Assembly (NCBI GenBank): GCA_963787415.1
Contig: CAWBCO010000003.1
Location: 620,001-684,000 of the forward strand
Length of the DNA stretch: 64,000 nt
Reading direction: 5' to 3'
Source of the DNA: CAVUWL01 sp963787415
GTDB taxonomy: Bacteria; Actinomycetota; Thermoleophilia; Solirubrobacterales; 70-9
In this document: piece by piece, positions 1 to 7,606 of the stretch
Layout of the letters: each line of letters opens with the position of its first letter
How positions within the stretch are numbered: the stretch's first letter is position 1
Made by a program: the position numbers and the translations under genes
Notes under the pieces: model-generated
Databases searched by the model: none
Told to the model about the DNA's origin: nothing
Seen by the model: the letters and a program-made list of their open reading frames with translations, nothing else

Positions 1-372
1 GAGCTGGGCGGCCAGCGGGTCTGCCTCGTCCATGGCTCGCCACGCAAGGTCAACGAGTACCTCTTCGAGGACAAGCCTGCACACACGTTTGAGCGAATCG
101 CGGCCGGAGCCGACTGCGACGTGCTTGTCTTCGGTCACACCCACAAACCTTGGATCGCCACCTTCGGTGGTGTCCTGTTCGTCAACTGTGGCTCAGTTGG
201 AAAGCCCAAGGACGGCGATCCGCGCGGAGCCTTCGCAGTACTTGACGACTCCGATGGGCGCGTCTCGGCGCGGGTCGAGCGCTTTGGCTATGACGCCGAC
301 TTCGTCTCCCGCGAACTGATCTCGGCCGGGCTTCCGGCGGAGTTCGGGGAAAAGATCCTGAGCGGAAAGTGA
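1..372 (+). CDS. Metallophosphoesterase family protein, C-terminal part (5' end outside window)
   Basis: The frame is open from base 1 to the TGA at 370-372, so the start lies upstream. The visible 123 residues begin with a HGSPR motif and carry the metal-binding FGHTHKPW block and a NCGSVGKPK stretch, as in small calcineurin-like phosphodiesterases of the YfcE/MJ0936 type. These cleave phosphodiesters with two metal ions in the cytoplasm. The gene abuts arsC and aquaporin genes, so it is probably part of an arsenic-stress operon; its role there is inference. The N-terminal metal ligands cannot be checked. Confidence 0.85.
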   Translation, partial: ELGGQRVCLVHGSPRKVNEYLFEDKPAHTFERIAAGADCDVLVFGHTHKPWIATFGGVLFVNCGSVGKPKDGDPRGAFAVLDDSDGRVSARVERFGYDADFVSRELISAGLPAEFGEKILSGK

Positions 373-386
373 GCGGGAAAAAAGAG

Positions 387-1007
387 ATGAAATACGTGCT
401 CTTTGTCTGCACCCAAAACGCGGGGCGCTCCCAGATGGCCCAGGCGTTCTTTGAGCGCTACGCCCCGTCCGATCTGCATGCTGAGTCGGCGGGCCTGGAA
501 CCCGCCGATCACATTCATCCAGTCGTGGTCGAGGCGATGAAGGAGGTCCAGATCGACCTATCAGATCGGCGGCCGAAGAAATTGAGCGTTGAGATGCAGC
601 TGCACGCCGACCTGGCGGTGACCATGGGCTGCGGGGGTCGCTGCCCATACGTCCCAACCGCGGTCGAGGACTGGGAGATCGACGACCCAGCCGGTAAATC
701 AATCGAGGAGGTACGGGTGATTCGCGATGAGATCGCGAGGCAGGTCGAGGACCTCGTCCTAGAGCGGGTCGAACAGATTCGCGCCGACGGTACCGCGCAT
801 TCAGTTCGTCTCGCGGGCCTACTTCCGACATTGATACGGGAATTCGACGGATCTCGCAGTCCGGAGGAGATCCGCGCTTGCGCCGATGTGGTCCTCACCC
901 AATATGACGAGGTTCCGATTCGAAGCCATGTCATGGCACTCGCGCAGCGACGTACCCGCGAATGCCTGCGCGCTGAGACTTGCTATGAGCTGGCGGAGGC
1001 CCAATGA
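387..1007 (+). CDS. arsC: Arsenate reductase, LMW-phosphatase fold, thioredoxin-coupled, with C-terminal helical extension
   Basis: Reduces arsenate to arsenite in the cytoplasm. The N-terminus has the CX5R loop CTQNAGRS, and TMGCGGRCP supplies the second and third redox cysteines of the pI258-type thioredoxin-coupled enzymes; DDPAGKS follows. Beyond about residue 140 there is an extra 65-residue helical segment (RLAGLLPTLIREF onward) resembling the three-helix dimerisation module found on actinobacterial ArsC proteins. The ATG at 387 gives the canonical MKxVLFVC start; a GTG at 369, overlapping the upstream stop as GTGA, would add six residues. The 3' end overlaps the aquaporin gene by ATGA, implying coupled translation. 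Confidence 0.9.
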   Translation: MKYVLFVCTQNAGRSQMAQAFFERYAPSDLHAESAGLEPADHIHPVVVEAMKEVQIDLSDRRPKKLSVEMQLHADLAVTMGCGGRCPYVPTAVEDWEIDDPAGKSIEEVRVIRDEIARQVEDLVLERVEQIRADGTAHSVRLAGLLPTLIREFDGSRSPEEIRACADVVLTQYDEVPIRSHVMALAQRRTRECLRAETCYELAEAQ

Positions 1008-1759
1008 ATCAGGCCCCACTTTCGAGGCGCCTTTTTGCCGAGTTCCTGGGCTCTGCCTTCCTCGCAGCGACGGTGATCGGCTCGGGGATCGCCGCGGCGC
1101 AGCTCTCGCCCGGCGACGTCGGGCTGCAGCTTTTTGAGAATGCCGCAGCGACGGCGGCCGGCCTCTTCACCTTCATCCTGATGTTTGGGCCGGTTTCCGG
1201 TGCTCACTTCAACCCGGTTGTCTCGCTGGTAGACGCGAGCTTTGGTGGTCTGCGCTGGCGCCACGCCCTCGCCTACATTCCGGCTCAGGTGAGCGGATGC
1301 ATTGCAGGGGCGATCACCGCCAATGCGATGTTCGCGCTCTCGGCGATCAGCATTTCGACCAAGCATCGTGCAACGCCAGCGCATTTTCTGGCGGAGGTGA
1401 TCGCAACGCTGGGCCTGATGCTGGTGATCTTCTCCCTGGCGCGGACCCGGCGGGGCTCGCTGGCAGCGGCGGCGGTCGGCGCCTATATCGGCGCTGCCTA
1501 CTTCTTCACCAGCTCGGCCAGCTTTGCTAATCCAGCGATTGCCATCGGGAGGATGTTCTCCAATACCTTTGCCGGCATCGCTCCCTCCTCAGTTCCGCCC
1601 TATATCGTCGCGGAGTTGCTCGGGGGGGCGGTGGCGATCGGCGTCATTCGCGCCCTCTATCCCGACATCACGCCAGAAGAGGCATCCGAGATCATGCTGC
1701 CGCACGAAGAGGACGGCGCTGGGCGGGCGCCGTTGGTAAGCGCGAAGGACGCGAGGTGA
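1004..1759 (+). CDS. MIP/aquaporin family channel, probable arsenite channel
   Basis: A 251-residue integral membrane protein with about six helices and the two half-helix signatures of the MIP family: HFNPV in the first repeat (NPV instead of NPA) and FANPAIAIGR in the second, with the conserved pore arginine. It starts inside the arsC stop (ATGA overlap), so the genes are co-translated. In Sinorhizobium meliloti an aquaglyceroporin (AqpS) paired with ArsC lets arsenite leave the cell; the layout here suggests the same job. A plain water/glycerol channel is the alternative. Confidence 0.88.
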   Translation: MNQAPLSRRLFAEFLGSAFLAATVIGSGIAAAQLSPGDVGLQLFENAAATAAGLFTFILMFGPVSGAHFNPVVSLVDASFGGLRWRHALAYIPAQVSGCIAGAITANAMFALSAISISTKHRATPAHFLAEVIATLGLMLVIFSLARTRRGSLAAAAVGAYIGAAYFFTSSASFANPAIAIGRMFSNTFAGIAPSSVPPYIVAELLGGAVAIGVIRALYPDITPEEASEIMLPHEEDGAGRAPLVSAKDAR

Positions 1760-1850
1760 CGCTAAACGTCGAGCTGCCCGGCGCCTCCTCTTCCCCGTTC
1801 ATACCGAAACCCATGCGCCTGTTGGAACAACGGCGCCGGAAGGAGAAGTT

Positions 1851-2435
1851 TTGAAACGACGTCTTTCCCCTATTAGCCGTGTCAAGCAGGTAGCCGTAGC
1901 CGTTGGGGTCACTTCCTTGTTGGCGGTGACAGTCAACCCCGCGCTGGCAAGCAGCTTCGGCAGCGTCAAAACATCGTCGAGGGTCACGACCATTTACATC
2001 AAAGGATCAAGCACGAATTCACTCCGTTTCGTGGGGCCAAAGACGATCAAGGAAGGCGGGGAACTGCGGATCGTCAATCAGACCAACCCTCACCAAGTGG
2101 GCCCGCAGACATTCTCTTTGGTCGAAGCGTCCGAACTGCCGAAGACCTTGAATGAGCGCAGCAGCTGCCACATCTGCAAGGCGATTAAGGGCTGGCAGGG
2201 GATTGGAGGAAGTGGATCAGCGAAGGTCAACCCGGTGGAAGCAGGGGCAGAAGGATGGAGCACTATGGGAACCAGCAGCAAAAAAGGTGACTCCTGGTTC
2301 ACTGGCACCAAGCCAAACGGCTCATTCCAGCAGTCGGTTGACGCAGAGGCATCGGCCGGCCCCTTCCTTCTGACATTCATGAGCGCGTTCGATCCTGCGC
2401 TGCAGGGACAGATCACGGTCATACCTGTGGAATAG
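1851..2435 (+). CDS. Exported protein of unknown function, cupredoxin-like
   Basis: A TTG start at 1851 is preceded by AGGAG at about 1841-1845. The 194-residue product begins with a basic stretch and a hydrophobic segment ending ALAS, a typical Sec signal peptide. The mature part reads like a beta protein: GGELRIVNQTNPHQVGP near residue 75, a CHIC pair near 105 and a closing strand QGQITVIPVE. This resembles plastocyanin-like proteins, with possible metal or haem ligands from the His/Cys residues, but no diagnostic type-1 copper motif is seen. It lies 91 bp after the aquaporin gene. Function unknown. Confidence 0.7.
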   Translation: MKRRLSPISRVKQVAVAVGVTSLLAVTVNPALASSFGSVKTSSRVTTIYIKGSSTNSLRFVGPKTIKEGGELRIVNQTNPHQVGPQTFSLVEASELPKTLNERSSCHICKAIKGWQGIGGSGSAKVNPVEAGAEGWSTMGTSSKKGDSWFTGTKPNGSFQQSVDAEASAGPFLLTFMSAFDPALQGQITVIPVE

Positions 2436-2788
2436 CAACACGGCTAAAACAGCCGGGCTGGTTTCCCCCCTGGGGCGCAGTGCAGTGGCTACTCGGCGTC
2501 CCAGGCGTGGGTTGAGGCCACGCAGATTGCCCTAGGATCAGAGGGGGCGCAGAGGATTTCAGCATCCTGCTCAGCGCCCCGGCGCAAGGCTCCTGCCAGG
2601 GCCAGCGGGCGGGCGGATGGAGGATCAAGCTACTGGGAACCAAGCTGACATCGTCCTCGCCCGAGGAGTGTCCTTCGAGATCAGGTCTTGATGGCACCTC
2701 CGCCCCTGTTACCCTCACTCGACTTTCTTGCAATCCTGACTAAGGAAGTTAGGAATCACCTGCCGCGTTGAAGGTGGGAGGCTCTTCG
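2436..2788. other. Non-coding stretch before the first TauE gene
   Basis: No frame here has convincing coding character. A short inverted repeat CGGCT-AAAAC-AGCCG (about 2443-2457) just after the preceding stop is a weak terminator candidate without a T-run. A GGGAGG at 2776-2781 is the ribosome binding site of the next gene. Confidence 0.5.
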
Positions 2789-3703
2789 ATGGACCCGGCA
2801 ATCGTCATCTTCGGACTTGGCATTGGCGTACTCGTCGGAATGACCGGCGTCGGCGGGGGATCGCTGATGACCCCGTTACTGATCTTGATCTTCAACGTCG
2901 CGCCGGTCACCGCGATCGGCACTGACATCTTCTACTCGGCGATCACCAAGTCCGTGGGTAGCTGGCGCCACCTGAAGATGAAGACGGTCAATATGGGGCT
3001 TGTCTTTTGGATGGCCCTCGGCAGCGTTCCGGCCGGGATTCTCGGCGTCTTTTTGATCGGCGTTCTGCAGTCAAACGTGGGAGAAAACCAGCTCGATTCA
3101 ATCGTCTACGCCCTACTGGGTGGCACCCTGCTGACAGTTGGCGTCATCACTCTGGCGCGCTCGCTGATCCTCCGCGGCCTGATCCAAGAGCGAGACGATT
3201 TCGACATAGCTCGCCGCCACAAAGTTGCGGCAATCGTAATTGGGGCCACCACGGGTTTTGTGATCGGAATCACCTCGGCTGGCTCGGGCACGGTGATTGC
3301 GATCCTTCTGATTGCGCTGTTTCGGCTCACCCCTCGGCGGGTTGTCGGCACCGACATCGTTCATGCCGCGATCCTGCTCTGGGCGGCCGGAATCGCGCAC
3401 TGGATCGGCGGTGACGTCGACTTCAAGCTTGCCGGGAACATCCTGCTTGGCTCGGTTCCCGGTGTGGTGATCGGCTCAGCCCTCTCGGCCCGAGCGCCGC
3501 AGGGGTTCCTTCGCACCGCGCTTGGATTGGTTCTGATCGCTTCGGGCATCCTCACGATCCAAAAAGGCGACACCACGTTGTGGCCGATCGCGGCAGGCGT
3601 AACGGCGGTTGGCCTGACCTTGATCCTTCTCGCCCCCCGCTGGTATGCACACCGCCAGCGGACACGAAACGAGACGCCCCCATCCAAGCTTGCAACCAGC
3701 TGA
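2789..3703 (+). CDS. TauE/SafE family anion exporter (first copy)
   Basis: A 304-residue polytopic membrane protein with the duplicated TauE/SafE pattern: GMTGVGGGSLMTPLL at the N-terminus and GITSAGSGTVIAILL at the start of the second half, each followed by a (A/V)xGTDI helix. The family exports sulfite, sulfoacetate and related anions. ATG 2789 is chosen because GGGAGG sits seven bases upstream; a TTG at 2768 would add seven residues and place that site inside the gene. An Rrf2 regulator and a second TauE gene follow, suggesting a sulfur-related unit. Substrate not determinable. Confidence 0.88.
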   Translation: MDPAIVIFGLGIGVLVGMTGVGGGSLMTPLLILIFNVAPVTAIGTDIFYSAITKSVGSWRHLKMKTVNMGLVFWMALGSVPAGILGVFLIGVLQSNVGENQLDSIVYALLGGTLLTVGVITLARSLILRGLIQERDDFDIARRHKVAAIVIGATTGFVIGITSAGSGTVIAILLIALFRLTPRRVVGTDIVHAAILLWAAGIAHWIGGDVDFKLAGNILLGSVPGVVIGSALSARAPQGFLRTALGLVLIASGILTIQKGDTTLWPIAAGVTAVGLTLILLAPRWYAHRQRTRNETPPSKLATS

Positions 3704-3752
3704 GCTCAGAATCCGAGATCACGAGGTCTCGCTCGACTGATTAACTCGGAAC

Positions 3753-4298
3753 GTGCGTGTCTCGGCCAGAACCGACTATGCCCTCCGCGCCGCCGCGGAG
3801 TTGGCGGCGGCAGAAGACGGGCCGCTCAAGGGTGAGCAAATTGCAGCGGCCCAAGAAATTCCCCTGCCCTTTCTCGAGCACATCCTCGGTGGGCTCAAGC
3901 ACGCCGGGATCGTTGGTGCCAGACGAGGCCGCCACGGCGGCTATTGGCTGACCCGACCCCCAGATCAGATCACGGTCGCCGACGTGATTCGTGCGGTTGA
4001 GGGACCGATCGCCAACGTCCAATCTGAGCCGCCGGAGTCGATCAGCTACCGCGGCAGTGCCCACCACCTCCAGGAGGTCTGGATTGCCGTCCGTGCCAAC
4101 CTGCGCTCGGTACTTGAGTCGGTGACCCTTGCTGACCTGGTGTCTGGGAAGCTTCCGGTGGGTGTAAAGAAGCTTTCCTCCAATCCAGACTCCTGGACAC
4201 CGCACAGCGCCCCCTTGAAGGAGACTGGGGGCGCCCCAGTAGGAGCGGCTAGCCCAACTCAGATCCGCTTGAACCGCTGCCTTCCCACGACTGCCTGA
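3753..4298 (+). CDS. Rrf2 family transcriptional regulator lacking the Fe-S cysteines
   Basis: The first 85 residues are a typical Rrf2 winged helix: VSARTDYALRAAAELA, then LPFLEHILGGLKHAGIV and GRHGGYWLTRPP with the wing. Rrf2 proteins of the IscR and NsrR types bind [2Fe-2S] or [4Fe-4S] through three cysteines around residues 90-110; none is present here, only one Cys near the C-terminus, so this member is more like the cluster-free CymR type. It lies between two TauE-type exporters and is a candidate regulator of them. Start is GTG 3753. The last 45 residues are atypical and may not be conserved. Confidence 0.85.
   Translation: MRVSARTDYALRAAAELAAAEDGPLKGEQIAAAQEIPLPFLEHILGGLKHAGIVGARRGRHGGYWLTRPPDQITVADVIRAVEGPIANVQSEPPESISYRGSAHHLQEVWIAVRANLRSVLESVTLADLVSGKLPVGVKKLSSNPDSWTPHSAPLKETGGAPVGAASPTQIRLNRCLPTTA
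4207..4234. repeat. Perfect 8-bp inverted repeat near the 3' end of the Rrf2 gene
   Basis: GCGCCCCC at 4207-4214 and GGGGGCGC at 4227-4234 are exact complements with a 12-nt loop. It sits inside the poorly conserved tail of the Rrf2 frame. It could be a transcript-end structure if the true protein is shorter, but there is no T-run. Confidence 0.4.
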
Positions 4299-4349
4299 GC
4301 GGCGGCGGCTGCAGCGCGACGCCATTCACAATCTAGCTACATGCCCGAC

Positions 4350-4652
4350 CTAGAGCTGCTTGATGATCACGATCAAGGTGGCGAGCCCGAGCAGTATCAG
4401 AGCGGCCGATGCCACGCTGATACTGAACCTGCCAGGGGGCTCGGAGCTGCGAGCGCTCCGTCGCGACTGCAATAGGAAGGCCAGTCCAAGAGCCGCAAAG
4501 CCGACGGCGAGGTACACGGACCAAGCCGAGCCGGTAATCCAAGCGATCCCAGCAACCGCAGCGGCGATCAACGCGGATTTGCCGGTTCTAGTCGATTCCT
4601 CGGCCGAGATAGAGCGTCCACGCTCGCGATTTTGGGAGGTCACCTCGCTCAC
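4350..4652 (-). CDS. Small membrane protein of unknown function
   Basis: A 100-residue product from a GTG start at 4652: about 25 polar residues, two hydrophobic helices (ALIAAAVAGIAWITG and VYLAVGFAALGLAFLL), a basic loop (QSRRSARSS), and a third helix near the C-terminus ending VIIKQL. It is divergent from the second TauE gene, with only about 33 bp between the starts, so the two promoters must overlap. I do not recognise the family; coding is supported by length, hydrophobic pattern and context only. Confidence 0.55.
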   Translation of the reverse strand: MSEVTSQNRERGRSISAEESTRTGKSALIAAAVAGIAWITGSAWSVYLAVGFAALGLAFLLQSRRSARSSEPPGRFSISVASAALILLGLATLIVIIKQL

Positions 4653-4685
4653 CCCAAGGTATTCAAGCGCAAAGGCACGAACTCG

Positions 4686-5501
4686 GTGACCTATTTGCTT
4701 TTGGCTTTGTTTGGTGTCGTAGTCGGCACTTTCGGCACCCTGGTGGGTGCCGGCGGGGGCTTCATCCTCACCCCGGTCCTGCTGATCCTCTACCCGCAGC
4801 TCTCCGCGGCCACGATCACCTCGATCAGTCTCCTTGTGGTCTTCTTCAACGCGCTCTCAGGGACTATCGCCTACGGTCGCCTTGGTCGGATCGACTACCG
4901 CTCTGGCGCCCGCTTTGCGGCCGCCGCGATGCCCGGTGCGGTGCTCGGTGCGCTCGCCGTACGCTTTGTGCCAATCCGTGTCTTTGATCTGATCATGGCT
5001 CTGGTGCTCGGGGGTGCTGCGGTGGTAGTAATCCGGCTCCAACCACATGCCGAGCGAGAGGATCCGCAGGGCAACACCGAGCCGCGAGAGATCATCGACC
5101 GGGTCGGAGTCACCTATCGATACCGCGTAGCGGTGCGCCGCGGCATGATCTACAGCGTCTTCGTCGGCTTCCTCTCCAGTTTTCTCGGTATCGGAGGTGG
5201 CGTGATGCATGTGCCGCTCATGGTCGGTGCGTTGGGCTTCCCCACCCACATTGCAACGGCGACCTCCCATTTTGTGCTGGTCTTCATATCTGGGGCTGGG
5301 AGCGCCACCCATTTGATCGGCGGCGTCTTATACGTCGGCAATGGCTTGCGCAGGGCGATTGCGATCTCCATCGGTGTCCTTCCCGGGGCGCAGCTCGGGG
5401 CGAGGCTCTCCCAGCGCCTCGCCGGACCATCGATCAGGCGGATCCTCGGGGTGGCGCTGATTGCTCTTGCAATCCGATTGGTCTTCTCCGTCATTGCCTG
5501 A
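4686..5501 (+). CDS. TauE/SafE family anion exporter (second copy)
   Basis: A 271-residue polytopic membrane protein. The N-terminal half has GTLVGAGGGFILTPVLL and the second half FLGIGGGVMHVPLM, the two glycine-rich repeats of the TauE/SafE family, followed by HIATATSHFVLVF. GTG 4686 (VTYLLLALFG) is chosen because upstream residues from 4632 are polar and not family-like. It is more like the YfcA-type branch than the copy at 2789, so the two are probably not a recent duplication. Transported anion unknown. Confidence 0.87.
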   Translation: MTYLLLALFGVVVGTFGTLVGAGGGFILTPVLLILYPQLSAATITSISLLVVFFNALSGTIAYGRLGRIDYRSGARFAAAAMPGAVLGALAVRFVPIRVFDLIMALVLGGAAVVVIRLQPHAEREDPQGNTEPREIIDRVGVTYRYRVAVRRGMIYSVFVGFLSSFLGIGGGVMHVPLMVGALGFPTHIATATSHFVLVFISGAGSATHLIGGVLYVGNGLRRAIAISIGVLPGAQLGARLSQRLAGPSIRRILGVALIALAIRLVFSVIA

Positions 5502-5605
5502 TTGGGGGGACCGGGGCGCGTTGCGCCGAGCGGGCCGAAGTGGCCATTGGTCATGGACAATTGCGGTGTGCTTGGATCAATCCCCAGCCCATCCTCCAGC
5601 GGCTT

Positions 5606-5764
5606 TCAGCTCTGACCTTTAAGTGCATCGAGGACATTCTCTCGTGCTTCCTCTCGCGTGCGGCCTTGGCTAACCGCGCCAGGAATCTCCAACACGCGCG
5701 CGACGATCCATCCATTCTCGTCAGGGCTCTCGAAGGAGATTGTGAAGTCGACGGATGCAGCCAT
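5606..5764 (-). CDS. HicB-like antitoxin domain protein, orphan
   Basis: From the ATG at 5764 the 52-residue product reads as a HicB N-terminal fold: VDFTISFESPDENGWIVARV, then LEIPGAVSQGRTREEARENV. HicB antitoxins neutralise HicA mRNA-interferase toxins. No HicA gene (about 60 residues with a GSHH motif) is seen within 150 bp on either side, and no C-terminal DNA-binding domain is present, so this is an orphan HicB-like or type II regulator remnant. A longer frame reaching 5842 would cross the TGTCCC repeat and is not credible. Confidence 0.7.
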   Translation of the reverse strand: MAASVDFTISFESPDENGWIVARVLEIPGAVSQGRTREEARENVLDALKGQS

Positions 5765-6145
5765 GGGAAAACGGTAGCGCGTGTGGCGGCGAGACGCTGG
5801 AACTAGGAACCGTGTCCCGAAATGTGTCCCCAGTTCCACCAAACCGGCTCCGACGGTACGAAGCTTCCCTGCTTCAAGGTCTACCTGCCGTCACCCAATG
5901 GCAAGGTCGGCATGGTCTTCCGTTTCGTTCGCGACGGCGAGGGCCTTGCGCTTCGCTCCTCGCATTCGGCGTCCGCCACCACCCTCGACTCGAACGCGCC
6001 GAGCGTCTACGTCATCGCCGATCGGCGCCTTCACGACCAGCTTTCTCTAAGGATCCAATCGATTCGATCGCGCAGGTTGCTCGGCAGCGGATGGTCGATC
6101 GGCAACCTCGGCGAAACCAGATTGCCTCGGCTGACTACTTGCCGG
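5765..6145. other. Non-coding accessory stretch with repeat copy 1 and a possible gene remnant
   Basis: It contains the short repeat at 5813-5831. From about 5822 to 5960 on the plus strand a frame with GC-rich third positions reads FKVYLPSPNGKVGMVFRFVR and then loses character, as if a gene fragment were truncated by a frameshift. I cannot name the family. Confidence 0.35.
5813..5831 (+). repeat. TGTCCC-type short repeat, copy 1
   Basis: The 19-mer TGTCCCGAAATGTGTCCCC matches 16 of 19 bases of the copy at 7588-7606 in the same orientation. The two copies bracket the SEC-C gene. Each is itself a direct repeat of TGTCCC. Ends of this kind can be transposon terminal or regulatory repeats; no transposase lies between them. 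Confidence 0.5.
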
Positions 6146-7531
6146 TCAGGCCGCGAGCTCCTCGTCGATCGAAAGCTCGGCGCGCAACCACTCCACGTCA
6201 ACGCCAGGCTCACCGCGGCGCCGGGACCGATCGGCTTGGTTCTCGATCCCCCGGACGAGCCGCAGCACATCGTCGCGCCGCTCTCCCCTGGCGGCCTCGC
6301 GGGGAGTTTCGCCGCCGAGCGCGGGAAGGGGCTCGTCCAGCCACCTGCGTATGTGGTCGGTCATGAACCCCGACAGCAGGCGCCGCTCCTGGGCCGATCT
6401 CGCTATGAATGCAAGCTCCCGAGTGTCACTTGGCTCCGACTCGCGTTGCGCTTCCAAGCGCTCCTCGATTGGCCTGATGTCGCGCTCTACCAACTCAGCG
6501 ATATCGCCGAAGTCGGTGGCGACGGCCTTGATCGCTTGTTCAAGCCTCTCCTCGGACATCGCTTCGACGTGTAGCTCTTCGCTTTTGAGGCGCACCGTGG
6601 CGATTGAGACGCTGTCACGGTCGCCGACGTACCCCGTCTCGATCACGAGGGCCCCCTCAGGCAGGGGTGGCCGGCGCTCAGGTAGGAGCTGGCCCCGGGG
6701 TACCGTGATCTCTATCTCGAGCGGATCGTCAGGTCCAAGTTCGCCGAAGGCGCAAATTCGGTCGCGCGCCAGCGCAGGTTTGTGTACGCGCCAGATGACC
6801 TGGCAGTGCGCCATCGGATCCCCCTCCGGAGTAAAGAAGCTGGGCTCCACGTCCCAGCTCGACGGTCTGAAGCGCATCAACTCGAGCGCTCCGACGCGAA
6901 GGGCGGCCGAGAGATCCGCGCGCTCTTCGGGGTCCTCACCGTCGGCTCCCGCGAGGCGTCGAAGCTCGGCGATCAGATCCGGCTCGTCGTCAGGTTTGAA
7001 GAAACGCACCGGTCCCCACAGGCTTTGCGGCTCACCGGCCATCACGCGTCCGAGCAGGATATCCCAGCGAATCGCTTCCCGAGAGACGTTGGCGCTTCGC
7101 ACTTGGGCGCGGGTGCCGCGGACGATGTCCTCCAGCTCGATCCAGCAGCCAGGCTCTACCGCCAACACGCGATGCAGGCCGAGCCTTGCTGTGGCAATCC
7201 GCGCGGCCGCCTGCCGCTCGGCGGCCGGGAGGTCATCTCGGGCCGCGTAGCGCTCGGCAGGAGTGCCGCCGCCGGGCAGCTCGCGGTCGTTGTAGAACCA
7301 GATGGAGAAGATCTGAACGCCGTCACCGTCCATCGTGCGATCGGGGCCGACGAACACCTCGAGTGCGGCACCGATCTCATTGCCGGCAACCTTGGCGCAC
7401 CAGTCTTGGATACGCTGACCGACCGCGTCGTCGAAACGCGCTTCGTGTGCGGCGCGCTTCTCCTCCGCCAGGCAGCACCGCTTGTACTTGCGGCCGCTGC
7501 CGCAGGGACAGGGGCTGTTTCTTGCAACCAC
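6146..7531 (-). CDS. SEC-C metal-binding domain protein of unknown function
   Basis: A GTG start at 7531 puts the SEC-C motif at once at the N-terminus: RNSPCPCGSGRKYKRCC, with Cys 8, 10, 19 and 20 as zinc ligands. The remaining 440 residues are acidic, soluble and without transmembrane segments, with strands in the middle and a helical C-terminus (RRWLDEPLPALGG, then DVEWLRAELSIDEELAA). SEC-C motifs are best known from SecA, SecB-like chaperones and toxin-antitoxin-associated proteins; the body here is not recognised. The longer frame to 7639 would include the repeat at 7588 and is rejected. Degraded copies of its C-terminal third occur at 18935-19352 and 27870-27990. Confidence 0.8.
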   Translation of the reverse strand: MVARNSPCPCGSGRKYKRCCLAEEKRAAHEARFDDAVGQRIQDWCAKVAGNEIGAALEVFVGPDRTMDGDGVQIFSIWFYNDRELPGGGTPAERYAARDDLPAAERQAAARIATARLGLHRVLAVEPGCWIELEDIVRGTRAQVRSANVSREAIRWDILLGRVMAGEPQSLWGPVRFFKPDDEPDLIAELRRLAGADGEDPEERADLSAALRVGALELMRFRPSSWDVEPSFFTPEGDPMAHCQVIWRVHKPALARDRICAFGELGPDDPLEIEITVPRGQLLPERRPPLPEGALVIETGYVGDRDSVSIATVRLKSEELHVEAMSEERLEQAIKAVATDFGDIAELVERDIRPIEERLEAQRESEPSDTRELAFIARSAQERRLLSGFMTDHIRRWLDEPLPALGGETPREAARGERRDDVLRLVRGIENQADRSRRRGEPGVDVEWLRAELSIDEELAA

Positions 7532-7587
7532 TATGAATGTCCACGGTAGCGTCGGAGGCGGATGGTCGCGTGCTTCGCGAAAAAGCG

Positions 7588-7606
7588 TGTCCCAAGATAT
7601 GTCCCC
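7588..7606 (+). repeat. TGTCCC-type short repeat, copy 2
   Basis: TGTCCCAAGATATGTCCCC is the partner of the 19-mer at 5813-5831 (three mismatches, same strand). It lies just upstream of the SEC-C gene start on the minus strand, so with copy 1 it brackets about 1.8 kb. Confidence 0.5.

Noticed and set aside
193..831. Long minus-strand frame opposite arsC and the phosphoesterase
   Set aside because: Arginine/proline-rich shadow of two well-supported plus-strand genes; no family features.
5606..5764. Complete HicAB toxin-antitoxin system
   Set aside because: No HicA-like frame is found on either side, so only an orphan HicB-like gene is reported.
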